49,220 nt of DNA from Gammaproteobacteria bacterium (GTDB lineage: Bacteria > Pseudomonadota > Gammaproteobacteria > Steroidobacterales > Steroidobacteraceae): contig JAJFKF010000125.1 in the NCBI GenBank assembly GCA_021773365.1, positions 1 through 49,220 on the forward strand, written 5' to 3'. Made by a program: the position numbers and the translations under genes. Below, one piece after another: positions 15,593 to 24,189 of this stretch (positions are counted from its first letter, which is position 1; each line of letters begins with the position of its first letter). The notes under the pieces were generated by a model. It worked only from the letters and a program-made list of their open reading frames with translations. It was not told the DNA's origin and did not search any database.

Positions 15593-18500
15593 ATGTCCAA
15601 ATCGCGATCCGCCCTTCGTCACCCAGCCGAGCTGCCAGGCCGGTATGTCCGTGACATTGCCCTGACGCCGAACAACGTATCGGTTGCACACGCGGCGAAG
15701 GTTCTCGGCGTCGGAAGATCTGCACTGTCTAACTTTTTGAATGGGAATGCCGCCGTTTCGCCCGATATGGCCGCGAGGATCGAGCGCGCCTTCGGTATCC
15801 CGGCACAGAAACTCCTGGACATGCAGGCGGCCTACGACGCCACGCAGGCCAAGGCGAAGGGCGCACCTTCTGCGACAAAAGCATACGTCCCACCGTTCTT
15901 AGAGATAAAAGCCAACGAGATTGAAAATTGGGCTAGGACCAGCATTTCAGCGCGAACTCGACTCGCTGTCTTTCTGAGAACGCTGGTCAACTCGACCGGC
16001 ATCGCCCTATCGAAAGTCGATTTTCCGGGAAATGATGATGCGCAGCGCGTCGGATTAGATGGGACGGCGGTGGCTGCGCAAGGCACGCCATGGATTCCCG
16101 TAGGACAATCCTTCTGGGAGTTTGGTTGCGACCAGGACCCTAAAGCGAAGGCCGACCACGACTACGCGAAAAAGACAAAGGCAACAAATAAAGCGAACCG
16201 TGACGAAACGACGTTCATGTTCGTCACACCTAGGCGCTGGCCGGGCAAGCAGAAATGGGAGGACATTCGGCGGGCCGAAGGACAGTGGAAAGACGTTCGA
16301 GCGTTCGACGCGAGCGATCTCGAGCAATGGCTTGAACAATCTATCCCTGCTCAGGCGTGGTTCGCTGCGGAAATACATCGACCCACGAACGGCGCTCACT
16401 CGCTGGAGAAATGCTGGGCCGATTGGGCGAACGTTTCTGATCCACCGCTCTCCGGAAGCTTGTTCGCCACCGCGATCAAAGTCAGCGGCACGATCGTCGC
16501 AGCTAAACTTAGCAAAGCGCCCGAAGAGCCGACAATTATTGCGGCCGATTCAATGGAGGAAGGTCTGGCGTTTCTCGCGCAACTCTTCAACAGCGCGGGT
16601 GGTGAATATGCCGCTTATCGAGATCGCGTCGTTGTCTTCCACGAACCAAACGTGCTGCCCAAGCTCGCCGCCGGTTCATCTAACTTCATCGCGGTGGCTG
16701 CCACGCGTGAAGTCGAACGTGAGCTTGCGCCATATTGCCGTCTTATCCATTCCATCGTCGTCTACCCACGGAACGCGGCAAATGCGGAGCCACACGTCAT
16801 TCTTGAACCTCTGCACGACACTGCATTCCGCACGTCTCTGGAAGAGATGAAGTTCACGCGGGATGACATCGATCGGCTAGGGCATGAATCTGGTCGATCC
16901 CTTACCGTCTTACGCAGAAGACTTGCAAAGGTTCCGGCAATTCGAACGCCGCACTGGGCAGCCGATGCCGGTACCGCAGGGCGCCTTGTCCCGTTTCTTT
17001 TCGCTGGAGCGTGGAGCTCGACTAACACGAGCGATCAAACTATCGTCTCACTATTGGCCGGGGACACTGATTACTCGGTGCTAGAAAAGCAGCTGCAGGC
17101 TCTTACGGGTCTGAACGATACCCCGGTGTGGTCGGTAGGCACATATCGCGGCGTTGTGTCTAAAACTGATATTCTATTCGCGATCAGCGGCACTCTTACC
17201 GAACCAGAGCTCAGGACGTATGTCGACGTTGCGCGTCTGGTTCTTTCCGAGGACGACCCTTCACTCGATCTGCCAGAAGAAAAGCGCTGGGCGGCCAGCA
17301 TGTACGGCAAGACACGGGAAATCTCCTCGGCTCTGCGGCAGAGCATTTCAGAGACGCTTGTGCTACTTGCCGTTCATGGGAACACGCTGTTCCAAAAGCG
17401 ACTCGGGATCAACGTAGAGGCATTAGTCTCGCGGCTCGTCCGAGATCTGCTGATACCCCTAACGACTCGCACGCTGGAAGCTCAGGAACGTGATCTTCCG
17501 ACCTACGCGGAAGCTGCGCCCGGCGAGTTCCTTTCAATACTTGAGGAAGATCTAAAGAACCCAGCGCCGGCGGCGCTTTCTCTCATGCGGCCCGTAGAGT
17601 CCGGTACGTTCGGCCGATGCGTGCGTAGCGGGCTGCTGTGGGCGCTCGAAGGTCTGGCATGGCCGCCGAGCATGCTCTCGCGCGCAGCATTGGTTCTCGC
17701 GAAGCTCGCCAAAATTCAGATCGACGATAACTGGATGAACAAGCCTATAGAGTCGCTACGCGCAATTTTCCGCGCTTGGATGCCCCAAACGGAAGCTACG
17801 CTGGATCAGCGAATCGCTGTTATGAAGCGTCTCGCAGAGGAAGTTCCAGATGTGGCGTGGCAGATTTGCGTCGATCAGTTCGGCGATTCGCAGCAAGTTG
17901 GCCACTACAGCCACAAGCCTCGCTGGAGGAATGACGGACATGGATTCGGTGAGCCGCTTCGTAGTGGGGAGATACATAGGTTTCAAGTGGCAATGGTCAA
18001 GATGGCCTTGGGATGGAACAGCCACAACCGCGAGACATTGGGCGATCTGATTACCCGCATCTATGGACTGGACGAGGCTTGGCAAAAAACTGTGTGGGAA
18101 CTCGTAAAGAGCTGGGCGGAAGCCGGAGCGAGTGATCTCGATAAGGCATGGGTACGCGAAAAAATTCGGGTTACCCTCATGTCACGGCGAGCGGCGTTGG
18201 GGAAGCAGCAGCGCCGCACGGACAAGCTAAAAGCGGCGGCTGATGCCGCGTATAAGGCGCTTGAACCCACCGACATCCTCAGCAAGCATGAATGGTTGTT
18301 TCGCCAGCAGTGGATCGAAGAGTCTGCCGACGAGTTGAACGATGAAGAGGCAGACTACCAAAAACGGGCCGAGCGAATCGATCAGCTGCGGACAGCAGCG
18401 ATGCGTGAAGTTGTCGCAGGACGCGGCGTCCAAGGGGTTCTGGAACTGGCTGAGATGGGCAACGCACCCGGCCAGATCGGATGGTCAATAACGAAGGCGT

Positions 18501-19702
18501 TACCGGAAGAGCAGATTGCCGGCTTTATCGTAACGGCAATGCCGCCGGGCACCGATTCGTGGACGCGCAGGAATCTCGTCTACGGTGTGCTTCACGCAGT
18601 GAAAGATGACGGGCGGACCAAAATTCTCGGCGAGGTGAAGCAGGCGCTCGCGCAACGCGACTTCGCCGAAATACTGAAATTTGCTCCCTTTCATAGCGCG
18701 ACCTGGGCACTGGCTGACAATCTCGACGAGGCTTCCCAGAAGATCTATTGGGCCGATGTCTCGCCGAACTGGCAGCATCAGAGTGACGCAGATCTAAATG
18801 AAGGTGTCGAACGACTGCTCTCCGCGAAACGCCCGCGTGCGGCCTTCGCCTGGGTGCATTTCGTACTGGGGAAGATCAGACCGGCGTTGCTATTTCGATT
18901 GCTTTCTGAAATCGCCACGAGCAAGGATGAGCCGTCGGGACACTACAGGCTCGACGGCTACCACATCGCTGAGGCTTTCAAGATGCTCGATGCGAGTGGA
19001 GAGTTCTCTACGGATCAAATGGCGGGCCTCGAATTTCCCTATATCGAGGCGCTTTCCCGCGAGCGCGGTGTGCATGGTGCGCGCGGCATTCCTCATCTCG
19101 AACGTTACATGGAGAGTCATCCCGAGTTTTTCGCAGAGGTCATCGCCTGGGTTTTCAAACGAAGTGACGGCGCCGAAGACCCGGAATCGTTGAAGATGGA
19201 CGATCCAGAGCTTGTAAAGGGCCGCGCTGATCGTGGTTACAGGTTGCTGGACGCTCTTGAACGGATTCCTGGAAAAAATAAACTCGGCGAGATCGACGCC
19301 GATGAGTTTCATAAATGGCTAAATGCCGTCAGACAAGCCTGCGCAGCGTTGGGCAGGCAGAAAAGTGGGGATATTGTGCTGGGAGAGCTGATCGCCAGTG
19401 CACCGCTTGGAGCGGACGGTGTCTGGCCGTGCGAGCCAGTGCGTGACGTTCTCGAGCGTATCCAGTCAACCGATATCGCGAGCGGTATGCGGACCGGCCT
19501 TTACAACCAACGTGGGGTTCACTGGCGCGGCGAAGGTGGCGATCAAGAAAGAGAGATCGCGGGCAAATACAAGCGTTGGGCGACAGCACTCGAATTCTCG
19601 CACCCGTTTGTGGCCGCGATCATGAAGAAGATGGCAGACTCCTACGACGAGGAGGCGAAGGGCCAAGACATGGAAGCAAGAATCGAGCGTCGGCTGAGGT
19701 AG
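15593..19702 (+). CDS. giant protein: HigA-like HTH + nuclease-like segment + pseudo-STAND/helical tail
   Basis: The 1369-residue protein starts at ATG 15593 after GGAGG. Residues about 25-80 are a HigA/VapI-type helix-turn-helix (NVSVAHAAKVLGVGRSALSN, then PDMAARIERAFGIP). Residues about 100-260 carry a conserved block with Asp156 (GLDG), Glu176 (WEFG), Lys184/Lys186 and DY190-191. FMFVTPRRWPGKQKW and DLEQWLEQS follow, reading like a PD-(D/E)xK-type nuclease module. Residues about 270-460 resemble the core of a STAND NTPase without a Walker A loop (EPTIIAADSMEEGLAFLAQL; RSLTVLRRRL). The remaining roughly 900 residues are helical. It is probably a defence effector; the detail is my inference. 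Confidence 0.7.
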   Translation: MSKSRSALRHPAELPGRYVRDIALTPNNVSVAHAAKVLGVGRSALSNFLNGNAAVSPDMAARIERAFGIPAQKLLDMQAAYDATQAKAKGAPSATKAYVPPFLEIKANEIENWARTSISARTRLAVFLRTLVNSTGIALSKVDFPGNDDAQRVGLDGTAVAAQGTPWIPVGQSFWEFGCDQDPKAKADHDYAKKTKATNKANRDETTFMFVTPRRWPGKQKWEDIRRAEGQWKDVRAFDASDLEQWLEQSIPAQAWFAAEIHRPTNGAHSLEKCWADWANVSDPPLSGSLFATAIKVSGTIVAAKLSKAPEEPTIIAADSMEEGLAFLAQLFNSAGGEYAAYRDRVVVFHEPNVLPKLAAGSSNFIAVAATREVERELAPYCRLIHSIVVYPRNAANAEPHVILEPLHDTAFRTSLEEMKFTRDDIDRLGHESGRSLTVLRRRLAKVPAIRTPHWAADAGTAGRLVPFLFAGAWSSTNTSDQTIVSLLAGDTDYSVLEKQLQALTGLNDTPVWSVGTYRGVVSKTDILFAISGTLTEPELRTYVDVARLVLSEDDPSLDLPEEKRWAASMYGKTREISSALRQSISETLVLLAVHGNTLFQKRLGINVEALVSRLVRDLLIPLTTRTLEAQERDLPTYAEAAPGEFLSILEEDLKNPAPAALSLMRPVESGTFGRCVRSGLLWALEGLAWPPSMLSRAALVLAKLAKIQIDDNWMNKPIESLRAIFRAWMPQTEATLDQRIAVMKRLAEEVPDVAWQICVDQFGDSQQVGHYSHKPRWRNDGHGFGEPLRSGEIHRFQVAMVKMALGWNSHNRETLGDLITRIYGLDEAWQKTVWELVKSWAEAGASDLDKAWVREKIRVTLMSRRAALGKQQRRTDKLKAAADAAYKALEPTDILSKHEWLFRQQWIEESADELNDEEADYQKRAERIDQLRTAAMREVVAGRGVQGVLELAEMGNAPGQIGWSITKALPEEQIAGFIVTAMPPGTDSWTRRNLVYGVLHAVKDDGRTKILGEVKQALAQRDFAEILKFAPFHSATWALADNLDEASQKIYWADVSPNWQHQSDADLNEGVERLLSAKRPRAAFAWVHFVLGKIRPALLFRLLSEIATSKDEPSGHYRLDGYHIAEAFKMLDASGEFSTDQMAGLEFPYIEALSRERGVHGARGIPHLERYMESHPEFFAEVIAWVFKRSDGAEDPESLKMDDPELVKGRADRGYRLLDALERIPGKNKLGEIDADEFHKWLNAVRQACAALGRQKSGDIVLGELIASAPLGADGVWPCEPVRDVLERIQSTDIASGMRTGLYNQRGVHWRGEGGDQEREIAGKYKRWATALEFSHPFVAAIMKKMADSYDEEAKGQDMEARIERRLR

Positions 19703-19724
19703 GCATGAGCCATGACGAGCACTA

Positions 19725-20447
19725 GTGTGCTCAGTGGGGTCAGGAGCGAAGATCGGGATTGGAACATTTCAAGTTTGTACACATCAAAATGTTGAGTCGC
19801 TTAACGAATACGAGCTGGTTAGAAAGTATAGGTGTAGCGCATGTAGCGAAATCATGATGTGTGAGTGCGACCGAGCGCGGGGCACGAAATTCTTGTCTCA
19901 TCAGCTTGAGTATGGTGTTGAGCTTAATAGCCAGCAGCGTGTGCGGGTGACGTTGGGTTTCCAGCTCGGTATTTGCCGGGAATGTAGAGGCTTATCTCCA
20001 ACCGCTTCTCCCACAGCGTCTACGCCTGGACGCACCAGTAAGGTCAAGCGGTACTATTGGCGGGAGCTTCACTTTCGCGAGTTTGAAATCTTGTCAAGTA
20101 TGGGTATGGGTTTGGTTGATATCTATAGCCCCGAGGCATCAGAGCTACGGAAGAAAGCGGCATCGCAAGCGCTCGAAGATATCAAGCGAATACACGAGCA
20201 GTCGCCAAAATATCATTTTGACGCAGAATCAGAAGTTGAGTTTTTGAAGCGTGTGCCTGTCGATAAGTTTGAGCTGAAGGCTGCGGTCATTGAAGGAGGA
20301 TTGATTAAGCGAGCGGATGGCGTTACTCATTCGTCGGAAGAATTCGTTATAGATCATTTAAAATGCCAGGGATTTAGCATCGATTCGATGCGAAAGCATT
20401 CCGATTCATGTGCTCTTCGCGGTTTTACTGGCGCCACTAATTCATGA
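19725..20447 (+). pseudogene. zinc-motif N-terminal part of a VRR-NUC protein (frameshifted)
   Basis: This 240-codon frame (GTG start at 19725, exact start uncertain) holds cysteine pairs (YRCSACSEIMMCECD and GICRECRGL), probably a zinc-binding domain. RTSKVKRYYWREL and a helical region lead to EEFVIDHLKCQGFSI. After about 20380 the frame becomes nonsense and stops. The continuation fitting the family is in the +1 frame, where CESIPIHVLFAVLLAPLIHD reads straight into the nuclease gene at 20410. I therefore read 19725-20973 as one gene split by a single-base frameshift near 20370-20390. A sequencing error or programmed shift is possible. The A+T-richer composition suggests cargo. Confidence 0.65.
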
Positions 20448-20973
20448 TCCAGAAGACCCATGCGTTCGGCAGGCGAGGTTTGGAGAGCGTTCATCCTGGG
20501 AGGCCTGTCGAGCATCCTCACACGATATCGTGGTCATGCTTCCCGATGATTTTGGAACTCCCGGCTACGCAACTCGAAGAGTCGCCCCTATCGAGCGGTT
20601 TTTCAGACAAGAATTGCCGCTGGACCGCAACGAGCTACTTGCGAGATTTGAGATGGGGATCGAGCTGGCGGACGGCTTGAGGCAGTATTTGTGGGCACAT
20701 CGACAAGGCGACCTTGAGCGGGCAAGGCAATTGCTTCGTATCCTCCCGGCAGTATCAACGGTTCAGATGCTCAAATATCTAATAGAAGACTATTGGGGCC
20801 GATACTTGGGTTGGCCAGACTTGCTTGCATGGCAAGGTGATGAATTCCTCTTTGTCGAGGTGAAGCTTTCTCCCGATAAATTGTCCGACCAGCAGCGTCG
20901 TTGGGTCGAGCAGAATCAGGCGCGTCTGCATCTGCCGTTCAAGCTTGCGAAGATTCATCGTCTCCCGGGTTGA
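20410..20973 (+). pseudogene. VRR-NUC nuclease domain (C-terminal part of split gene)
   Basis: The frame can start at GTG 20410 and encodes 187 residues, but good coding continues upstream of it without a start. The C-terminal VRR-NUC domain shows LGWPDLLAW (Asp137), FLFVEVKL (Glu150, Lys152), then Gln161/162 and the final strand FKLAKIHRL. This is the complete catalytic set of this PD-(D/E)xK family. The preceding part (FGTPGYATRRVAPIERFF; LRQYLWAHRQGDLERARQLL) is helical and typical of the family. A functional product would need frameshift correction or use of the internal GTG. The role may be DNA repair or defence. Confidence 0.7.
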
Positions 20974-21236
20974 CGTGATGGAAATGAGTGATGGAGAGCA
21001 AGGGCCGAGACTTTCTGAGAACCCTCGAAGACACGGGAATGTCATCCACGTATCATTGCGCCTGGCGTTCGCCGCCGTTTTGGGGACGGGCCGGAGCCCC
21101 CGGTCCTAGTGCCCACTTTGGTGGCTGCGATGGGTAAACAGGGGGAATGGAGGGGACTCGGCAAACAAGTAAATCAGTAACTTACTGATTGCGCTGGATG
21201 CATGGTCGGGTTTTGATCCCGCCATTCTTCGAATCG
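20974..21236. other. gap with a perfect short palindrome
   Basis: No gene is seen between the VRR-NUC fragment and the end of the integrase gene. AATCAGTAA (21172-21180) and TTACTGATT (21182-21190) form a perfect 9-bp inverted repeat with one base between. It could be a protein-binding site; with no T-run and so small a loop it is a poor terminator. Confidence 0.4.
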
Positions 21237-22460
21237 CTAAGCGGCACGCGTAAGTGGTTCGGCTTTGTTGGCCCGCAATGTATCCAAATAGTCTGCCCAC
21301 GCCTGCATCATCTCTCGACGCTGAGGTAGGTATTTCGCGTGGTTATATGCGGCGCGGACCTTATTGCTTTCCGCATGTGCAAGCTGAATCTCGATCCAGT
21401 CGTGATTCCAGCCTTGCTCATTCAAACAGGTTGAAGCCAACGCTCGAAAGCCATGACCTGTCATTTCCTCTGTCGAATATCCAAGGCGACGCAAGGCTGC
21501 GTTTATAGTGTTGTCGGACATTGGCCGGTCTCCCGAACGGAGCGATGGGAACAAATATCGCCCGTGACCGGTAATCAGCTGCAGTTCCTGCAGAAGGGCC
21601 AGCGCTTGCTTTGATAGCGGCACGATGTGGGACGCGCTCATCTTCATCCTTTCGCCTGGAATCTTCCATTCGGCTTTGTCCAGGGCGAATTCTTTCCACT
21701 CGGCTTTTCTAAGCTCGCCGGGACGTACAAACACATACGGCGAAAATTTGAGCGCAATCGCTGTAACTGGTTTGCCCTGATAGCCATCGATCGCCCGGAG
21801 CAGCTCGCCGATCTGATTCGGATCCGTAATCGTCGCATAGTGCTCCGATACGATAGGTGCGAGCGCGCCTCTTAAATCGACAGTGATGTCACGTGGAGCT
21901 CGGCCTGTGGCAACGGCATACCGCCAAATTTGCCCACAACGCGCCCTGGCGCGATGCGCCGTTTCATGCAGCCCGCGCTTCTCGATTTTCTTGAGCATCC
22001 GGAGGAGCTCGGGCGCTGTAATCAGTGTGATAGGGCGGGAGCCTATTTCCGGGAAGACATATTTATTGAGCGCCCAAAGTGCTTTGCCCACTGTGACTTC
22101 GGCAAGCGCTGCTCTGCGCGCATCTTTTGCCGGCGTCGCCTGCATGTTCATCCATTCGAGTGCAATTCCTTTGAACGTATGGGCCAGCTCGGCTTTCTTG
22201 AGCTTCCTTTCGATGCTGGGATCTTGGCCCGAGGCGAGCTGCTTCCGCGCTTCGTCCCGCCGCTCTCGAGCCTGCTTCAGCGTTACGTCGGGGTACGCGC
22301 CCAACGCTAGCAGGCGCTCAACGCCGGCAAAGCGATATTTGAATCGCCATAGCTTCGCGCCGTTCTTCTTGACTAACAAAAAGAGGCCACCGGCATCGAA
22401 GACTTTCCGATCCTTCTCGCCTGGCTTCGTATTTCTGAGTGCAATTTCCGTGAGTGACAT
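21237..22460 (-). CDS. tyrosine-type site-specific integrase (P4-like)
   Basis: The 407-residue protein has the N-terminal DUF4102-type arm-binding domain (MSLTEIALRNTKPGEKDRKV, DAGGLFLLV), a core-binding domain (about 95-190) and the catalytic domain. Visible catalytic residues are Arg246 (VRPGEL), His336 and Arg339 (HGFRA), His362 (LAHAE) and Tyr372 (RAAYNHAKYL). Enzymes of this group insert elements into tRNA 3' ends. The gene is next to tRNA-Leu with its start nearest the tRNA, the standard arrangement. No good ribosome binding site is seen before the ATG; GTACC-type repeats occupy that space. Confidence 0.95.
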   Translation of the reverse strand: MSLTEIALRNTKPGEKDRKVFDAGGLFLLVKKNGAKLWRFKYRFAGVERLLALGAYPDVTLKQARERRDEARKQLASGQDPSIERKLKKAELAHTFKGIALEWMNMQATPAKDARRAALAEVTVGKALWALNKYVFPEIGSRPITLITAPELLRMLKKIEKRGLHETAHRARARCGQIWRYAVATGRAPRDITVDLRGALAPIVSEHYATITDPNQIGELLRAIDGYQGKPVTAIALKFSPYVFVRPGELRKAEWKEFALDKAEWKIPGERMKMSASHIVPLSKQALALLQELQLITGHGRYLFPSLRSGDRPMSDNTINAALRRLGYSTEEMTGHGFRALASTCLNEQGWNHDWIEIQLAHAESNKVRAAYNHAKYLPQRREMMQAWADYLDTLRANKAEPLTRAA

Positions 22461-22622
22461 GGGGGGGTACCGTTTTTGGCAAATGCTCCGATACCCCTAG
22501 ATGTACCCCCACCGTGCGTGCGCTGTCAAGGTTTTTGGTGATACACGGCGAGCGCAAAATCCATAAAAAAAGGCCGGAAAACCAGCCTTTTTCGTTACCA
22601 GGTGTTACACCCTGATACCCCC
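22461..22622. promoter_or_regulatory. repeated GTACCCC/GATACCCC boxes, candidate integrase arm sites
   Basis: Between the integrase start and the tRNA there are four related boxes: GGGGGGTAC at 22462-22470 (opposite orientation), GATACCCCT at 22490-22498, GTACCCCC at 22503-22510 and GATACCCCC at 22614-22622. Repeats of this kind beside an attachment site are typical of integrase arm-binding or self-repression sites. Assignment is inference. Confidence 0.45.
22565..22592 (-). terminator. bidirectional intrinsic terminator after tRNA-Leu
   Basis: An A-run (22565-22571), GGCCGG, loop AAAA, CCAGCC and a T-run (22588-22592) form a stem with one mismatch and U-tails on both strands. It lies 44 bases downstream of the tRNA 3' end on the tRNA strand. 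Confidence 0.8.
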
Positions 22623-22636
22623 TGCTACTCCCCTAT

Positions 22637-22670
22637 TGGTGCCCGAGGTCGGAGTCGAACCGACACGCTT
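22637..22670. other. candidate attachment site in tRNA-Leu 3' end
   Basis: The T-arm and acceptor 3' half of tRNA-Leu face the integrase, so recombination most likely occurred within about 22637-22670. The matching copy at the far end of the element is outside the window; I found none inside it. Confidence 0.55.
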
Positions 22671-22723
22671 TTAAGGGCGGCGGATTTTGAGTCCGCTGCG
22701 TCTACCAGTTCCGCCACTCGGGC
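22637..22723 (-). tRNA. tRNA-Leu (anticodon CAA)
   Basis: On the minus strand the 7-bp acceptor stem GCCCGAG/CTCGGGC is complete and the ACCA end is encoded. The anticodon stem GCGGA/TCCGC encloses the loop CTCAAAA, giving anticodon CAA (codon UUG). The long variable arm expected for leucine tRNA is present, and the T-arm reads GTCGG-TTCGACT-CCGAC. The gene remains intact because the element restored its 3' end. Confidence 0.95.
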
Positions 22724-22842
22724 ATTCGATGGGGGCCGGGAGTATAAGGAAACCGCTGCCCCCTGCCTATCGGTCAGCCGTGCGCAGCCCGGTTTGGTCC
22801 AGCTCCGTTCCACCGTCTTGCCCGAATCCAGCCCCCATCCAT

Positions 22843-22873
22843 GCAACGTTCCACCCCCCGCCCGCATCTATAA
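22843..22873 (+). promoter_or_regulatory. weak candidate ECF-type promoter
   Basis: GCAACGTT (22843-22850), 16 bases, then TCTATAA (22867-22873) is a loose match to the AAC-type -35 and TCTAA-type -10 of ECF sigma factors. If real it would mean autoregulation and favour the internal start at 22904 for the sigma gene. Confidence 0.25.
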
Positions 22874-22879
22874 CTGCAG

Positions 22880-23485
22880 ATGACGCGACTCCTGCAAATT
22901 GAAATGGCGCCCGAGGTCCTGCGCGCGGCGCAGGCCGGGGCGCCGGAGGCGCAGGCGGCGGTGTACCGCGCCTTTTCCGGGCCGGTGTATGCGCTGATCC
23001 GGCGGCTGGTGCCGCGGGCGGCGATGGCGGATGACCTGTTTCAGGACACCTTCGTCGAGGTGCTGCAGAGTCTGCGGCGGTTTCGCGGCGAGGCGCCGCT
23101 CGGGGCCTGGATTCGACGCATTGCGGTGAGCAAATGCCTGATGTATCTGCGTTCGCCCTGGAACCGGCGGCTGCTGTGGCTGGACAGCCAGGCGGGCGAG
23201 GGCGGGGAGAGTGCGCCGCTGGAGGCGCTGGTGGAGTCGCCGGTGGTGGACATGGGCGAGCGCATGGACCTGGACGCGGCGCTGCGGCGGTTGTCGCCGG
23301 CGGCGCGGGCGGTGTTGTGGCTGCACGATGTGGAGGGTTACACGCACGTGGAGATCGCGGCGCTGTACGGCAAGACGCCGAGTTTTTCCAAATCCCAGCT
23401 CATGCGTGCGCATCTGCGCCTGCGTGAGTGTTTGCAAGATCATGTGGAGGAAGGGGCATGCACGCCAGTTTCCACGAACTCCTGA
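22880..23485 (+). CDS. ECF-family RNA polymerase sigma factor
   Basis: The product has 201 residues (193 if it starts at ATG 22904, which begins MAPEVLRAAQAGAPEA like many ECF factors). Region 2 is VYALIRRLVPRAAMADDLFQ and following, with the DDLFQDTFVEVL core. Region 4 spans LSPAARAVLWLHDVEGYTH to FSKSQLMRAHLRLRE, the DNA-recognition helices. It directs polymerase to a stress regulon. The anti-sigma gene overlaps its end by 28 bases and a periplasmic PDZ protein follows, an arrangement that suggests an envelope-stress type circuit. The regulon cannot be told from the sequence. Confidence 0.9.
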   Translation: MTRLLQIEMAPEVLRAAQAGAPEAQAAVYRAFSGPVYALIRRLVPRAAMADDLFQDTFVEVLQSLRRFRGEAPLGAWIRRIAVSKCLMYLRSPWNRRLLWLDSQAGEGGESAPLEALVESPVVDMGERMDLDAALRRLSPAARAVLWLHDVEGYTHVEIAALYGKTPSFSKSQLMRAHLRLRECLQDHVEEGACTPVSTNS

Positions 23486-24180
23486 GTTTGCGTGATGAGG
23501 TTGCCGTTGACGCGGCGGTGGCGGCGCATGTGCGCGAGTGCGCGCAGTGTCGCGGTGAGTTGCGGCGGCTGCGGTCGGTGACGGTGCAGCTGCGGTCGCT
23601 GCCGCCGCGCTGGACGCCGCCGGGGCGGTGGGATGCGATTGCGGCGGCGCTGCATCCGGTGCGTACACCTGTCGGGCAGGCGGATGCCATGCGCCCGTAT
23701 GTGCCGGCGGCACGCACGCGGCTGCCGGGCTGGCGCTGGCCGCTGGCGGCGGCTGCGGCGGTGGCCGGGACGGTGGCGCTGATCGTCTGGCAGGGTGAAC
23801 AAACGTCGCTGCCGGCTGATGCGCGCGCGGAAGCGGCGCTCGCGCGGCAGGCGGGTGATGCCGTGGCTGCTGCGCACGGTGGCGCGGCCGCTTCGCGGGG
23901 TGCGGATAGCGGCAGTGATGCCGAGCATTTCATGGCGCGCTCCTATGTGCTGGAGCAGGCGCTGGCGGCCCTGCCGCAGGAGCCGCGGCTGGTGCGCGCC
24001 GGTACGGCGCTGACGCTGGCAGATCTGCAGGACCGCATCCGCTGGGTGGACTACCACCTGGCCTTTGGTGAGGAGGCGGGCCTGCAGCCGCAGCAGACCG
24101 AGCAGCTGTGGCGCGAACGTGTTGACCTGCTCAATTCCCTGGTGGCCGTGCGCTATGCACAGACGCGCGCACCCTTATAA
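23458..24180 (+). CDS. anti-sigma factor with ZAS-type zinc motif
   Basis: ATG 23458 follows GGAGGAAGGGG and gives 240 residues. The N-terminal cytoplasmic domain contains HVRECAQC (HxxxCxxC zinc anti-sigma motif). One transmembrane helix lies near residues 92-112 (WPLAAAAAVAGTVALIVW). The periplasmic part is Ala-rich with a helical end (LADLQDRIRWVDYHLAFGEE). It would hold the preceding sigma factor inactive until a periplasmic signal arrives. The 28-base overlap with the sigma gene means coupled synthesis. Confidence 0.85.
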   Translation: MHASFHELLSLRDEVAVDAAVAAHVRECAQCRGELRRLRSVTVQLRSLPPRWTPPGRWDAIAAALHPVRTPVGQADAMRPYVPAARTRLPGWRWPLAAAAAVAGTVALIVWQGEQTSLPADARAEAALARQAGDAVAAAHGGAAASRGADSGSDAEHFMARSYVLEQALAALPQEPRLVRAGTALTLADLQDRIRWVDYHLAFGEEAGLQPQQTEQLWRERVDLLNSLVAVRYAQTRAPL

Positions 24181-24189
24181 AGGAGAACG

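Larger units (their letters stand above)
1..22640. mobile_element. integrative (probably mobilizable) element, right part
   Basis: The stretch up to the tRNA-Leu gene carries a tyrosine integrase beside the tRNA 3' end, a MobC/relaxase pair, ParB-like, RadC-like and SprT-like proteins, toxin-antitoxin genes and nuclease cargo. This is the usual content of an integrative conjugative or mobilizable element. Several cargo genes (1339-2613, 11217-14755, 19725-20973) look visibly richer in A+T than the core genes to the right. The left boundary is not in the window, and no second copy of the tRNA 3' end was found inside it. No VirB/Tra mating-channel or VirD4-type coupling genes are seen, so self-transfer cannot be claimed. 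Confidence 0.85.

Noticed and set aside
15593-19702. Walker A ATP-binding loop in the giant protein
   Set aside because: No GxxxxGK[ST] motif is present; the region only resembles a STAND core in other motifs, so no ATPase is claimed.
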